From NCBI GenBank assembly GCA_963921425.1, contig OY992838.1:1-64000 (forward strand): 64,000 bases of DNA, written 5' to 3'. Of this stretch, positions 12,229 to 24,400 are shown one piece after another. Under the pieces are notes generated by a model. The model saw nothing but the letters and a program-made list of their open reading frames with translations, was not told where the DNA came from and made no database searches. The translations under genes and the position numbers were made by a program. The DNA comes from Dryas octopetala (Eukaryota > Streptophyta > Magnoliopsida > Rosales > Rosaceae). The stretch's first letter is position 1; each line of letters starts with the position of its first letter.

Positions 12229-13129
12229 TAGGGGTGGGCATAATAACCGGCGCACCGAAACACCGAACCAAACTAACCGTAAAAAAACCGAAAAAACACC
12301 GAGTTGACCAAAAAGTCAACACCGTAAGAGAAAACCGAACCAAACCGTATATGGATGGTTCCGGTTTCGGTTTCATGCTCATTTTACTCGAACCAAACCA
12401 AACCAAACCGTGTCATTTTTAAAAAATATAATTATATATTTTTATGCACATTTTATACATTTTTGTACACATTTTATACATTTTTAAACACATTTTATAC
12501 ATTTTTATTTTTGACCCTAAAATATATTTTATATAACCCTATGAGTTTAATATTATATATATAATAATGTTTTAGTATATAATTTTAATTATATCTTATA
12601 TAATAAAATTAGTATATTCTATTTCTATATACTCTATAGTCTATAGTCTATATATAATAATGTTTTATACATATAGAGTTATATATAAACTTAGTATAGT
12701 TAGTTATATATAACTATATAGTTAGTAACTTAGTATATAGTTGTATACATACTACAATAGCTATATATAACTATATAAGTAATATATAATTATAGTAGTA
12801 TATAGTTATATATATACTATACTCATTACTCTATAATAGCTATATATAATCTTATATATAGTTATAACTTATAATCCAAATTTGCCCAAACCCCAAACAA
12901 AATCTCAATCTCCCCAAAAATGCCAATATGAATAATAACTCATTAAACCCAGAACCATAGTGGAGAACCAAACCGAACCGAACCGCACCGCACTTTGAAT
13001 GGTTTGGTTTGGTTTGATTTTTCTCCTTCCTTTTCGGTTTTTAGCACCGAACCACACTGTATAGGAACGTCCGGTGCGGCGCACGGTTTCGGGGGTGAAC
13101 CGGGCCGAACCGCACCGTGCCCACCCCTA
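12229..13129. mobile_element. Non-autonomous hAT transposon, 901 bp, with 8-bp target duplication
   Basis: Termini TAGGGGTGGGCA and TGCCCACCCCTA are perfect 12-bp inverted repeats. They are flanked by the identical 8-mer TGTAATAC at 12221-12228 and 13130-13137, the hAT hallmark. Subterminal regions are full of CGGTTTGGTTTGG / ACCGAACCAAACC motifs in inverted orientation, probable transposase-binding repeats; the middle is TATA-rich. No transposase reading frame is present. Confidence 0.95.
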
Positions 13130-13269
13130 TGTAATACTAAATACAAATAAGAAAAAATTAGAATTTAATCCTTCTAATATTTCTTATTTAGAAAAAAACC
13201 TTATGGCTTTTTTTATTTTTTCCAAATAAAGCCTTATGACAATTGCCTTATCAAAGAAATATGTCATCA

Positions 13270-13490
13270 TTTTTTAATTTTTTTAGGGCATAGGGTACGA
13301 GTTCACCTTATACCTTCCTATGATATAAAATTAGGTTTGTGGAGGCTGCATGCTAGATTTCTCAAAATCTCAGAGTTAAAATCTAATATAAGGCCGATAA
13401 ATCAGGGCTTGAATAAGTAAAAATACATTACCGAACACTCGAAAATGGTCACCAAGTGCTCAGCGCCTGAAATGTGTGAAAAAAATATAA
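13270..13490. repeat. Dispersed repeat, copy 1
   Basis: Shares TTTGTGGAGG, AAATCTCA and CATTACCGAACRCTC blocks in the same order with 51310-51470. Type unknown; no coding capacity seen. Confidence 0.45.
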
Positions 13491-13730
13491 ATTAATAGAT
13501 CAATATTATGTAAGATGGAATGGTTATAATATTATTAGACTTTAGTTAAAATTTTAAAAGTCATAAGGCTTTAATCAGTAAATTATAAAATTAAATGACC
13601 TAAATGAAAGTCTCCCCAAATAAATAAACACTTGTCAAGATTAGAAGCCTATGTTTGGAAATAGAATATTATAAAAAGACCTGCTGTGACAAGGGAAATT
13701 GGTATAATTAAAAAAATTAAAAAAAAAATA

Positions 13731-14911
13731 AAGAACAAATTACAATTTAGTACCTCAATTTTACGTGTTATTTCAATTTAATACCTCAATTTTTAAAACT
13801 TGCAAAAAAGTAGCTCAACTTTCATTTTGTGTCAAAATAGTACCTATGTTAGTTTTTCTGTCAAATAAACCGTTATCTGCTGACGTGGCAGGGGTATTTT
13901 CGTCATTTTCTTCACATTTAAAAAATAATAATATTTTTAAAAACTTTTTAATAAACAAAATTTTAAAATAATTAAAAAAATTTCTAAAAATAATTAAAAA
14001 ATTGCTGAAAATTTCCCCCCACCACCACCCAATCCCAGCCCCTCCCCTCCCCCACCCAGCCATCCCCCACCCATCCCCTCCCTCCTCCTCCCCGCCCCAC
14101 CCAGCCAACCCCCTGCAGCCCCCAGCCCGCCCCTACCCAGCCTCAGCCCCCTTCGCCCATCCTCCCCCTCTCCCTGCCCCAACACCGTCGCACCCCCTCC
14201 CCTCAGCCCCATCCCCGTCGCACCCGTCACCCCCTCACCCAGCCCCGCCCACCCAGCAGCAGCCCCCCTCGCCCCTCTTTCTTCTTCCCCTACCCAGCGC
14301 CACCCCACGCAGACCCGCCTCGCCCAGCCCAGCCCCTCCCCCAGACCAGCTCCTCCCCACCCAGCTCCCCCCAAACTCGATCCACTCATCCCCCTCGCCC
14401 GGCCAGGCCAGCCCTGACCCACCTCCTTCCACCCCACCCAACTCCCCCCAAACCCGACCCACCCCCTCCCCTTCACCCACGCAGACCCGCCCCAGCCCTA
14501 GCCCTGCCCCGCCCCACCCCACCCCACCCAGCCCCGCACAGTCCCTCCACCCCACCCACCCCCCCTAGATTTTTTTTTAATTTTTAAATGTTTTGATTTT
14601 TTTAAGAAATTTGTTTATTAAAAAGTTTTAATAAATTTTTTAATTAAAAAATTTTAAGAAATTTTTTAATTATTTTAAAATTTTGTTTATTAAAAAGTTT
14701 TTAAAAATATTATTATTTTTTAAATGTGGAGAAAAAGACGAAAATACCCCTGTCACATCAGCAAATAACGGTTTATTTGACATAAAAACTAACGGAGGTA
14801 CTATTTTGACACAAAATGAAAGTTGAGGTACTTTTTTGCATGTTTTTAAAATTGGAGTACTAAATTGAAACAACACGTAAAATTGAGGTACTAAATTGTA
14901 ATTTTCTCAAC
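13731..14911. mobile_element. Long foldback element with a C-rich centre
   Basis: Arms at about 13735-14000 and 14600-14908 are inverted copies carrying AATTACAATTTAGTACCTCA, GACGAAAATACCCCTG-type and AAACCGTTATTTG-type blocks. The flanks contain AAAAAAATA at 13722-13730 and 14912-14920, a possible 9-bp duplication, though A-rich and so weak. The centre (about 14013-14566) is a pyrimidine-rich, nearly G-poor tract that reads as Pro-rich ORFs on + and Gly-rich ORFs on -, which I treat as compositional artefacts. Mutator-like by arm length and duplication size. Confidence 0.8.
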
Positions 14912-14999
14912 AAAAAAATACAGGTCCTTGTAATTGTAATAATTTGCTCTCATGATTCTTGTTTATAATTCATTATTTTCCTTCCTATTGCCTTTTTCA

Positions 15000-15230
15000 T
15001 GGATTGTTCCAGTTCAGTGAAACATTGTAAGATTGCCCTCATCAATTGCTCGTGCGCCATTTAGCAACCATTGCTTGGGCATGAGGTTGCAGCGGAATAC
15101 GTGAAGAAACTTGGGGTGATGATAGATAAACATGTATAAGCCCTGGTACAAACTGAAGGAATTTTTTGGGCTTATTTTGGGAAGTGAGTGTTCCCCTGCC
15201 TGAATTTCAGCTGATGCAGGTTGCAAAGTA
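15000..15230. other. Unassigned sequence, possible gene relic
   Basis: More balanced base composition than its surroundings and a short minus ORF, but no product could be recognised. Confidence 0.2.
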
Positions 15231-15268
15231 GCATCCCGAAGCGTGTATCCAAATGGCTAGATCATTGG

Positions 15269-15479
15269 CTTGCTATTTGTACACATTTATCTAACTACAT
15301 TAACTGACCATCTTATGTGGTCATGTCATGTCAATTAATAAGATAGGTTGACATAAATTTTAGGTTTTAATCATTTGTATATTTACTCATGTCATTAATT
15401 GCATAGCATCACCACGTCAATCAGCTACTACATAAGGTGGTCAGCTAATATGATCAGATTATGTACAAATAGCATTACT
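15269..15479. mobile_element. MITE with TGCTATTTGTACA termini
   Basis: Left TTGCTATTTGTACACATTTA and the inverted right end (ATGCTATTTGTACATAATCT on the minus strand) continue into further inverted sequence around CTGACCAYCTTATGTRGT. About 210 bp, no coding capacity. Its terminal motif recurs at 19546-20506 and 27997-28427. Confidence 0.75.
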
Positions 15480-15817
15480 CACCGGGCAAATTATGGATCT
15501 TAAGAATGGCTACCCATATCTAAGTCATTGGCAAGGCATGGCGCTCAGCGTAATAAACGTATTTTCTAATTAATTCCTAATTTGTAGGGATTTAGTTGAT
15601 TCTCAATTTCTCATGATGTTAGGCTGTAATTCTTCCCCCCTATCTACGCTTTTACAATGGTTTAAATGGTAAAAGAAGTTACATCCAAGTTGAAAAAATA
15701 AAAAATAAAAAAAATAGGGCCTGCATTATGATTGTCTATCGACAAAAAATTTAGAATGTTAATGAAAAGGTCTTAGCAGTTGGAAACAACTCATTAGTAT
15801 ACAACCCAATTCTCTGA

Positions 15818-18800
15818 TCAAGTAGAAAGGCGATCCAACCAGGGAAGAAGTTTTTCATGGACTAACTCAGGCCTGTCATCGTGGGGGCAATGTCCAACCC
15901 CTTCTAAAACAAAAAGGCTCACATAGGGTAGTTGAGAAGGCAAGGAAGCGAAGTATTTGCCAATAGGCCCATCAAGGGGAGTGAATGTGTCTTGATTTCC
16001 CCATAAAACTAGTATAGGTACGGAGATTCTTGGCATCAACTGTACTGGGTTTGGTCCTGGTGGGCCAGTCACGATAGAAACGAAAGCATCCAGTGCCCCT
16101 GGGTCGTACGTTGGTTCCATAATTATCTGCATTTTTTGTGAGGTGAAATAAACAATCATTGAACTAAAAATAAACAACCAAAGTATGAGTACAAAGAGTC
16201 CCTCTATTTTCAAATTTATTAAAAATTCCCTACCTATCCTTGTATAGTTGTATCAATGTTTTTTTCTTTTGTGTGTATCGTTGATCTCCTATTTCCAGTC
16301 TGATCTTTAATCCAATTTTTGACATTAAAAACTTTTGTTTGGTATTCGTTGAAATTTAAGTGAAAGAAAAGGTATTTTGAAGACAAACTCTCCCTAGCTA
16401 GTAGCTAGAACTAGCTCGGAGGATGCATGGGAATGGGGTACCTCTACCAATTCGTCATCCACGGATTCCTTGTTCCCATAAACAGACAATAAAATATTCC
16501 TTACATTATCTCTGCATCAAGCACTGCACATTGTCAGATATACTCACAGCGTTAAATATGTATATGAAGCTTTCACTAATGGATCGCTTAAATAAGGTGA
16601 TAATTTCAATATTTTTTAGAAACAAAATAACCAATTTATTTATTTTTTATTTGTTACTGTTAAATATATTAAGGGTTATTTACAAATAAATCAATAAAAC
16701 TTTTGAAAATTATATATTTCTTAATGCATTTTTCCACATTTTAGAATGCACTTTTCCATAATTCAATTTTGGTCACCATTGACTAAAATGTAAAAATATA
16801 AATTACAATAGATCAATAAATATACATTACTATTTATACTTATATTTGTATTAGATTTGCTTATAATTCGAAACCTAAATGCTAAGTCATAAGATTCAGA
16901 ACTCTATTTCTACACTTATAAGTAATTAAAAAAACGGAATAGGCAAACTAGTATTTTCTAACGCACAAAAATATATGACATTACCTTTACCAAAAAATAT
17001 ATATATAACATCCCTAGTGGATTAGGCCTATTGACTAAATTGAGATAAAATTTCAAAACTCATTAACTTTTTTAGGAAAAAAAAAAGACTCATTGTGACT
17101 ATTATGTAAGGAGATGGATCTATGACAATATATTTTTTGCACAAGTTTTGACACAAGTTTTTAATGAGGCCTATTCCATATAGGATTTCAACTATCCAAA
17201 CCGTTTATTTTGTAGGTTTCACTTAAAACATCATCCAAAAAATTAGGTAAATTGAAAATTATTTACCTACAAAAATTAAATTGTCAACATTTCAAGTATT
17301 TATTTTGTTGACTAATATTGACCATTTAATTTTTGTAGGTAAATAATTTTCGATTTACCTAATTTGTTGCAAAGATAATATTTTAATATAGACAAAAAAA
17401 TAGACGGTTCAGATCGTTAAAATATTATATGGAATGGGCCCCATTAAAAACTTGTGTCAAAGATATGGTGCCACGAATCCATCCTCATTATGTAATATTG
17501 AAATGTTTTATTGATTTAAATGAAATTTGTTAATATATTAAAAGTTTTATTTGTCTAATTTTTATAAAAAATAATCAATTGCAGTAAAAGAATATAGATG
17601 GTTCCGATCACAAAACTATATTATGGAAGGAGCTCATATTATTTAAGGGATTTCTTAGTAGAACCTCCCTCTAAATATATTTATACAATAATACAATAGA
17701 CACCAACTATTATTCAATTTTTTGTTCAGCAATATGACATATGAGATTAGTACTTACCATAAATAAATGAGATCAGTAGTGTACCCAATTATTGAACAAA
17801 TAATAAAATATCACCATTAGTTGGAATCCAAAAGGCTTGAATAATCGTTGGATTATAAGTAGAATACTCTGTTTACTTTTTAAAAGAATAGAATACCTCT
17901 GTTTGACACGCTCAAAAATTGCCGAAGCAATTCGTGGTTGCTTCAGTAGTAGATCAATCAACCAAAGCAAAGGTAACAAAAGCTTGATCCTCCAATCATC
18001 AATAATTGCCTTGTTATTCATACCACCAGCACAATTTAAAAGCACCATCCCTCGCACGAGTGCTTTATTAGATTCTAATTGGACAAAACAAAATTAATAA
18101 AATAAGGCAAATTAAGCATAACCTATTCAAAGGACAAGTAACTAGATCCAGATGGAAATGATTGTTAAAGAAACCATCGAGATATAATTCAGACAAATCC
18201 ACAAAGGAACGAATTAAGTGGTTAAAATGTCTTAAGCACACGGACCTGAGGCAGCAATTACACAAGCAAGGCTTCCGACAGAGTTCCCTATCAACACAGT
18301 TGGCTTCTGGACAACTTCATCCAAAAAATCCAAGATTAACTGTTTACAGTTACACTTGAGTTAGCAAGATATGTTTACAATGTTAAACACGTTTGTTTAA
18401 TCATTTGATTAATCGGTGATCATTCAAGTATTTAGGACAAATAAGTTTTCATAAAGATGATTATCAAAATTATACTTAAAAATAGACAATCCAAATCATT
18501 AAAATACATTAATCTAGTAGAACATGCAATAGTTCCTTGTTAAAGAATCATTAGTAGAAGGGGCCAATATAATCTTATTGACAAAATCCGACTCAAAGCA
18601 TGCATGCATACCTGAGCCCATTTTTCCATGGTATATGAAAAGCCAACTGGCTTATCTGAGCCACCAAATCCTAGGAGGTCAATAGCATAAACGGTATGAT
18701 TTTGGGCCAGCGTCCCGATATTTCTGAGAGAATTTCAAATAAGTAATCATTTGGAAAATATATATATATATATGCATACTAAAGAGTTCATTTGTTATAC

Positions 18801-19425
18801 TGTAAATCAGAAGTCATTCATTAGATTGACTGTAATGTGACAACACTAAATAGGTATAGGTTGTAGGATAGTGATTAAGGAGTTGGGATTAATATAAAAT
18901 GACAAAAGAAGATACGCGTGTGTGTGAGTGTGTGGGTGTGTGGATAGGAAGGATGAGTGGCTAGTATGCATGCATAGTAGGACAAAAGACAAACCTGCGC
19001 CAGTGAGGGATGGAGGCACCGAAGCCGTGAACAAGTAGTAAAGCAGGATTTGGATTTGTATCTGACACTTGTTTTTGCTGTTGATGATGAGGATGAGAAA
19101 CAAAGTAATTGATGGAGTATCGACCCTTCCATTTCCACTTATTGCACTTCTCCTTAATCTCTCTCAACTCTACTTCCAATACATCGCCAGCGCCTGTAGC
19201 TGCCTTTGCAGCTGTAGAAGAATTGAATTTCACGATGCTATAGACACTATTGTTGAAGGGAAGAACAGTCATACTATTAAGATGGCTATTTTGAACAAAT
19301 AAGACACCCCCACCACATCTAAGCAAGTAGGTTCTCCCTTTCTGCTTGTTTGTGGACTGCCGCAATTGCGAATGTACCGGCGGCCCAAGCCAAAGTGAAT
19401 GGGGAGCCTTTACCCTCACCCCCAT
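15818..19425 (-). CDS. Alpha/beta hydrolase, AT4G36530-like
   Basis: Six exons, all GT-AG and in phase: 18995-19425, 18612-18723, 18246-18339, 17897-18074, 16442-16511 and 15818-16126, giving 397 residues. The fold is clear: LLLVHGFGASIPHWRR (oxyanion HG), VYAIDLLGFGGSDKP, nucleophile elbow GNSVG in VQKPTVLIGNSVGSLACVIA, VLLNCAGGMNNKAIIDDWRI, acid loop VLWGNQDTFTPLDGP and the catalytic His in GVGHCPHDDRPELVHEKLLP. The Ser-Asp-His triad is therefore present. The closest relative recalled is the AT4G36530 family, usually predicted plastidial; the first ~100 residues are poorly conserved and could be a transit peptide. The substrate is unknown; resemblance to pheophytinase and related lipases is at fold level only. 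The small 70-bp exon (RDNVRNILLSVYGNKESVDD) is isolated by a 1.4-kb intron enlarged by repeats and a MITE. Confidence 0.93.
16670..17545. repeat. Dispersed repeat, copy 1 (interrupted by a MITE)
   Basis: Shares a run of blocks with 31250-31800 in the same order: AATTTTGGTCA near the left, AATATACATTACTAT, GAGATAAAATTTCAAAA, CATTATGTAATATT and AAATGTTTTATTGA. The copy is split by the insertion at 17110-17486. It lies in intron 4 of the hydrolase gene. No coding capacity; element type unknown. Confidence 0.75.
17110..17486. mobile_element. Mutator-type MITE, 377 bp, exact 9-bp target duplication
   Basis: Flanked by ATTATGTAA at 17101-17109 and 17487-17495. Inverted ends GGAGATGGATCTATG and GAGGATGGATTCGTG, followed by matching GACACAAGTTTTTAATG on both arms and an inner inverted pair AATTTTTGTAGGTAAATAAT. 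Inserted in the dispersed repeat at 16670-17545; the related copy at 31250-31800 has the uninterrupted site. Confidence 0.92.
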
Positions 19426-19545
19426 TCTTTCTCCTTCTCTATCTAATTAAGCACAACTTCTAAAAGTAATGTTGTACCGCACACATTTATTTTAAATAGC
19501 CACGCACGTAATCACTTTTTCAATGGTGTTTCAAATTAGAATTAC

Positions 19546-20201
19546 AGTGCTACTGTTTGCACACTTCTTTTTTTTTTTTTTTTTCACTCTTTTCTTACTT
19601 TTTTTTTTTATTTCACACTTCCACACTCCTTCAACAATTGAATTTTATCATACACACATCTCTTTCAATTATTATAATATCTCTATTTTATTCATTTCAT
19701 ACAATTTATCACCTCAACACACCAATTACCCAAAACACCCTATCAACTCAGACAAAAAAAAATAAACACACCCAGCCCCTCGACTTCCCTTACCCCGACC
19801 ACCCTCATCCCTTACCCCGGCCACCTCCCTTCCTCACTCACCTGACCACCTCCCCCTTTCACCCGACCCACCCAGCCCCTCCCTTTCTCTCTCTCGAGCT
19901 CGTGCCTCTGCCCAGCTCACGCCCGACCACACCGTCGTGCCAGCTTCCTCTGTGCCGACCACCAGCTCGTAACTCAAATTGCCTCTGCCCACCACCGCAC
20001 GCAGAAACCAAGGACGGCGAACTGAGACACCCAAGCTGGTTTCACGAGTGTGGGGTGGGGTGGGGTGGGGGTGGCTGGCTGTGTGGTGGAAGGATGGTAG
20101 GGGTCTGTGCCGTTCAGGGGAGCTCGCCGGTTGTCTCTGCTCACCTAGAGGTGGGCGGCGATGGCTGGCTTGGCCAAGGCTGGTCAAGAGATAGTGGGTT
20201 T

Positions 20202-20250
<49 letters not shown>

Positions 20251-20506
20251 AGAGAGGGGCTGGGTGGGTCGGGTGAAGTGGGGAGAAAGAGGGAGAGAGA
20301 AAGAGAGGGAGGCTGGGAGCTTCAATGTTTGGGGTGGGAGTTTCTGATCGGGTAGACAGATAAATGAAGAAAGGAGAGAGGAAAAGAGAGAAAAAAGGGT
20401 GTGAATTGTTTTTCGTCTTTTTATATTGGGATAATTTTGTAAATTCACTAATTAAGTGATGGGGGTTGCTAAAAGAAAAAAAAAAGTGTACAAATAGCAT
20501 CACTCT
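19546..20506. mobile_element. ~960-bp element with CTATTTGTACACTT-like ends and low-complexity interior
   Basis: Left AGTGCTACTGTTTGCACACTT and, on the minus strand from the right end, AGTGATGCTATTTGTACACTT, each followed by a T-rich run. The interior has a C-rich + strand segment (19760-19980), a GGGGTGGGGTGG run near 20053 and a (GA)n tract at 20200-20248. Long ORFs here (Pro/Ser-rich) match nothing and look compositional. Layout parallels 27997-28427. Confidence 0.6.
20200..20248. repeat. (GA)n microsatellite
   Basis: About 24 GA units without interruption, inside the element at 19546-20506. Confidence 0.95.
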
Positions 20507-21121
20507 AAAATTATGGGACACATTGATACAATCTATAATACGCATATTAAATTAACACATTATTCACAGTTTAAATTTTTTAAAAAACATTTTCTCATTT
20601 ATTTAATTAAAGTATTGCTACATTTGTCAAATTTGTTCGCTAACTAATTGCCTATTAACATTTTGTTTTTACTTTATTTGAAGACTTTTCTAAATTCAAA
20701 TTTTTCTTCTCCAAAATTGTTTACTAAATTCAATTCAAGCAGTATTAAAGAAGAAGCCGATTGGGAATTTCTGGAGGCAGGGATGTTCGTCACTTCTTCT
20801 TGACGTGGAAATGGATTGATGGTGAAAAAAATGAAATAGCAACGCAAATAAAATCATGAGAAAATACAATTTTTTTATGGTTAATACTTAATAGTTACAA
20901 TGGTCATAATATATATAGAAAGGGAATCTCCAAAACCAGCAAATAGCAAAGGAGTCTTGAAGACCAAGGATTGCCCTACAGATAGAGTTTGATTCACACA
21001 AAATTCAACCAACCATTAACCCAGCAAACTGTCATTTCCCTTCAAATCTCGCTCTCGCTCTCGCTCTCTCTCTGTCTCTCTCTCTCTCTGACCCGAAAGC
21101 CGAAAAGAAAGAGAGAGAGTC
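20507..21121. other. WAT1-related gene upstream region
   Basis: AT-rich promoter-side DNA followed by a CT-rich 5'UTR (21046-21090) just before the ATG at 21122. CT-rich leaders are common in plant genes. No other gene seen. Confidence 0.5.
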
Positions 21122-21442
21122 ATGGCAGCTGTGGCCATGGCAGGGGCAGGGGTAGCTTCTTTGTCCGCAGGCGTTGGAGGTGGAGGAGGAGATGTTTCGA
21201 GGGCACATGCGGCCATGGCAATGGTTCAGCTCTTCAACGGAGGGTATCATGTAATTACCAAAGTGGCCCTCAATGTTGGCATCAACCAGCTTGTATTCTG
21301 CGTCTTCCGGGACCTCCTTGCTCTTGCCATCCTTGCTCCCATCGCCTATGTCCGTGAAAAGTATGTCCTCTTTTCCGTATTTTATTTATTTAGTTTGGGC
21401 CTTGACGCCACCCATGACCCATCAGTTTCGATTCCATTTGGT

Positions 21443-21483
<41 letters not shown>

Positions 21484-24400
21484 CTAACATTCATACTCTG
21501 CACGAACATTTTGACTTGTGTTCAATTAAACAAAATTCCTGTATTGGATGCTCAAACTATGATGTAAGAGACTTGAAGACTTATGTATCTTGGTATTGTG
21601 TTGTTGTTTCTACTGTTTTGGGGCATGTTTGGGCGTCCCATCTGTTTTATATTGAATGCCCCATTGTTACTTGCATAGAGTCCCCTACTTGTTAATCTAT
21701 CACCTTGAAAATAACTCAATCAAATTAAGTTAAAACTATTTTTGTCAGTCATGGTCGATTCCTTGGAATTCTATTACACTAGAGATTATCACCATTATTT
21801 CTGAGTCATTGTCTCATGACCCGATGAAAGTCTCAGGTGGTCAAATGCAACTGCATGGTTTGGATTCTCGAGAACGGATAGTTTATGCTAGAACTGTGGA
21901 AGTTTAGGTCCAGATCCAAATCCATTATTAGTGGTCTTTTATTTGTGAGCATGAATGCGCTTTATATAATAGCTCAACAGATGATGGTCCATTTGTATTT
22001 GAAGCCATACTTTGGAATAAGATTGACCAATTAAACTTTTAAGTCTATATCCTAATCGTGAACACGGACCTATCAGCTTCTTCATCCTTTTGCACATGAT
22101 TTTGCAGTTTATGTTTATGGAATGATCATAAATGGGACAAATATAGTACTCTATAACATTTCTCGTCTCCTGTATGTAGACGGATTCGACAACCAATGAA
22201 TAGACGTTTGTTCATGTCCTTCTTCTTTCTTGGGCTAACTGGGTAAGGAAAGATATTTCAATGCCATCCTTATGGTCTTATCGTGATTACTTTTATTATT
22301 ACTATTACTATTACTAGTGCTATTATTATTATAATTATATAATCTACTGGTCTAATTGATGCAACATCCCTTTGACATTTGATATTTGTTGTTTCTTTAT
22401 ATTAAATAGGATTTTTGGCAACCAGCTCCTGTTTCTCATTGGTCTTGGCTACACAAATCCAACTTATGCTGCTGCCATACAGCCTGCTATCCCAGTTTTT
22501 ACATTTATCCTAGCTTTACTAATGGGGTCAGTTTGAAATTTTTTACCTTTATCCTAGCTTTACTAATGGCTGATGCTATGCATCTGTATATTTCTCTACA
22601 CTCACAGATACATGCATTTGCATGTTTAACTTGTAGTGGATGTTACTTGTTCAATATCATATGTGAACCTGTTCATGCAGTACAGAAAGAGTGAACTTGC
22701 TCAAAACTGAAGGGCAGGCGAAGGTTGGCGGTACACTTGTATGTGTCTCTGGAGCCATATTAATGGTCTTATTCCGTGGACCTACTTTAATTGGATATAC
22801 AGAGCCAGACTTTGCAGCACAAAGCGAAATAAGTGCCAGAGGTCAACCGGAGCCTGCTGGATGGTTGATGTCTAGTTTTCTGGATTTTGGGCTAGATCAT
22901 TTTCATCTTGGAGTGCTATGCTTAATAGGGAACTGTATGTGCATGGCTGCTTTTCTAGCCATACAGGTGCATGACCATATACTTTTACCTTTTCTCTTGT
23001 GAAAAACATTCCTTGAAATAGTCGTTTTCTTTTCTTTCCTTTCTCCTTTGTTCTGGGAAAATATATTTTGTTTTCAATTAAAGAAGTTTGAGCTTGCTAC
23101 CTAGTTAAACGAGTTCACATAATAAATATTTTGTACAAAACTTAGCATCCATGTAAACATTTTTTCTTGAGACTTTGAAAGAATCTGTTTCGAGAATTTA
23201 TTGGAAAATATCATTACATCTTGGCTTTACTCAAAGTTTTAAGCCAGTATAGTTAGTTTTCTTGCTTTTGATGATATAATTTCTGTGTCTTATGTAGAGG
23301 TATGCTGTTTTTCAAGACCTGGTTTTGTAGGGTTATCATAAGCTGGCAATACCGATTACTTGTTTAGTTTTTTCTGATATGTGTGTATAACATTTCAAAA
23401 GTCATGAAGAAACAAAAATTCTTAAAAAATGTTGGTTTGCTTGAAAATCATATATGAACTGAATTCAGATGGATGCTAGATAAATTAGGAGAAAAATGCA
23501 CTTCAAGTGGATGAATGTGTGTAATGTACATTTGTTTCTTATGTTGCACCAGAAATTCACAGTAAGCAATCATTCACTATGCATATTAGACAGAAGTAAT
23601 TAATTGAATTAGATCATTTAGATGTGCACAATAATTTATTGTTTGATTAGCTTACCTGTCTTGGTTACAACTTACAAGTATATATCATCAAAAGCCTATA
23701 TTACTATTATAGATCTTCCTAAACTGCTTTCCTCATAGTTACATTGTTAGAACTATTGTATTTGTAGGCGAAGCTTTCCCTATCTATACCCTTTCTACAT
23801 TGCGTTCTCACAAGGATAGTTTTGAGCATGCTTGGGAAAATTTACATAAATTTATTTTTATCATTTATCACATACATATGAAAAGAAAGAAACTAATCAA
23901 ATTGTTATAGGGGCACCTCAAATTGTTATTTTTTTATTTAATTACATATCTTAGATACAAGTACATATTATTAAAACCCTAGATCATTATTGTAAGTGTT
24001 CCTAGATAGCTGGTCCCTAGTTACAACGTTGAAACTATGATTGGTTAATGGCTACTTTTTATCTATATTTACTCTCTGTACATCGCACTCTCAGAAGAGT
24101 AGCAATCCCCACCATCTTCTGAATTTGAAGGCTACCATGTATATTTAATTAAGCAAAGCTATCTCCTCTTGTTTCTTCTTGAGATCTTCTTCGAGAGGCA
24201 GGCAATCCTTTAGACTTTCATTTTTTTAATATTTTAAATTCTGTCATCCTCTATTGCTACAAGCAAATGATCTACAAACCCTTAGCTTAGAGGGAAGCCA
24301 CTGATCAATGTAGTGTAATATTTGATGTGATGTCAGGAGGTCCTACAGTTATTCTTAAATTATGAAACTTCTCCATTTTTTAAGTGCATAAAATACCTTA

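Noticed and set aside
13994-14568. Long Pro-rich (+) and Gly-rich (-) ORFs
   Set aside because: They arise from the C-rich tract inside a foldback transposon; no similarity, no splice context and open on several frames at once.
19557-20448. Overlapping ORFs of 204-239 codons on both strands
   Set aside because: Low-complexity T-rich, C-rich and GA-repeat sequence within an element with inverted ends; openness is compositional.
21016-21357. Alternative frames and minus ORFs over the WAT1-related exon 1
   Set aside because: Shadow of the true exon, whose frame matches the EamA family and joins correctly to exon 2.
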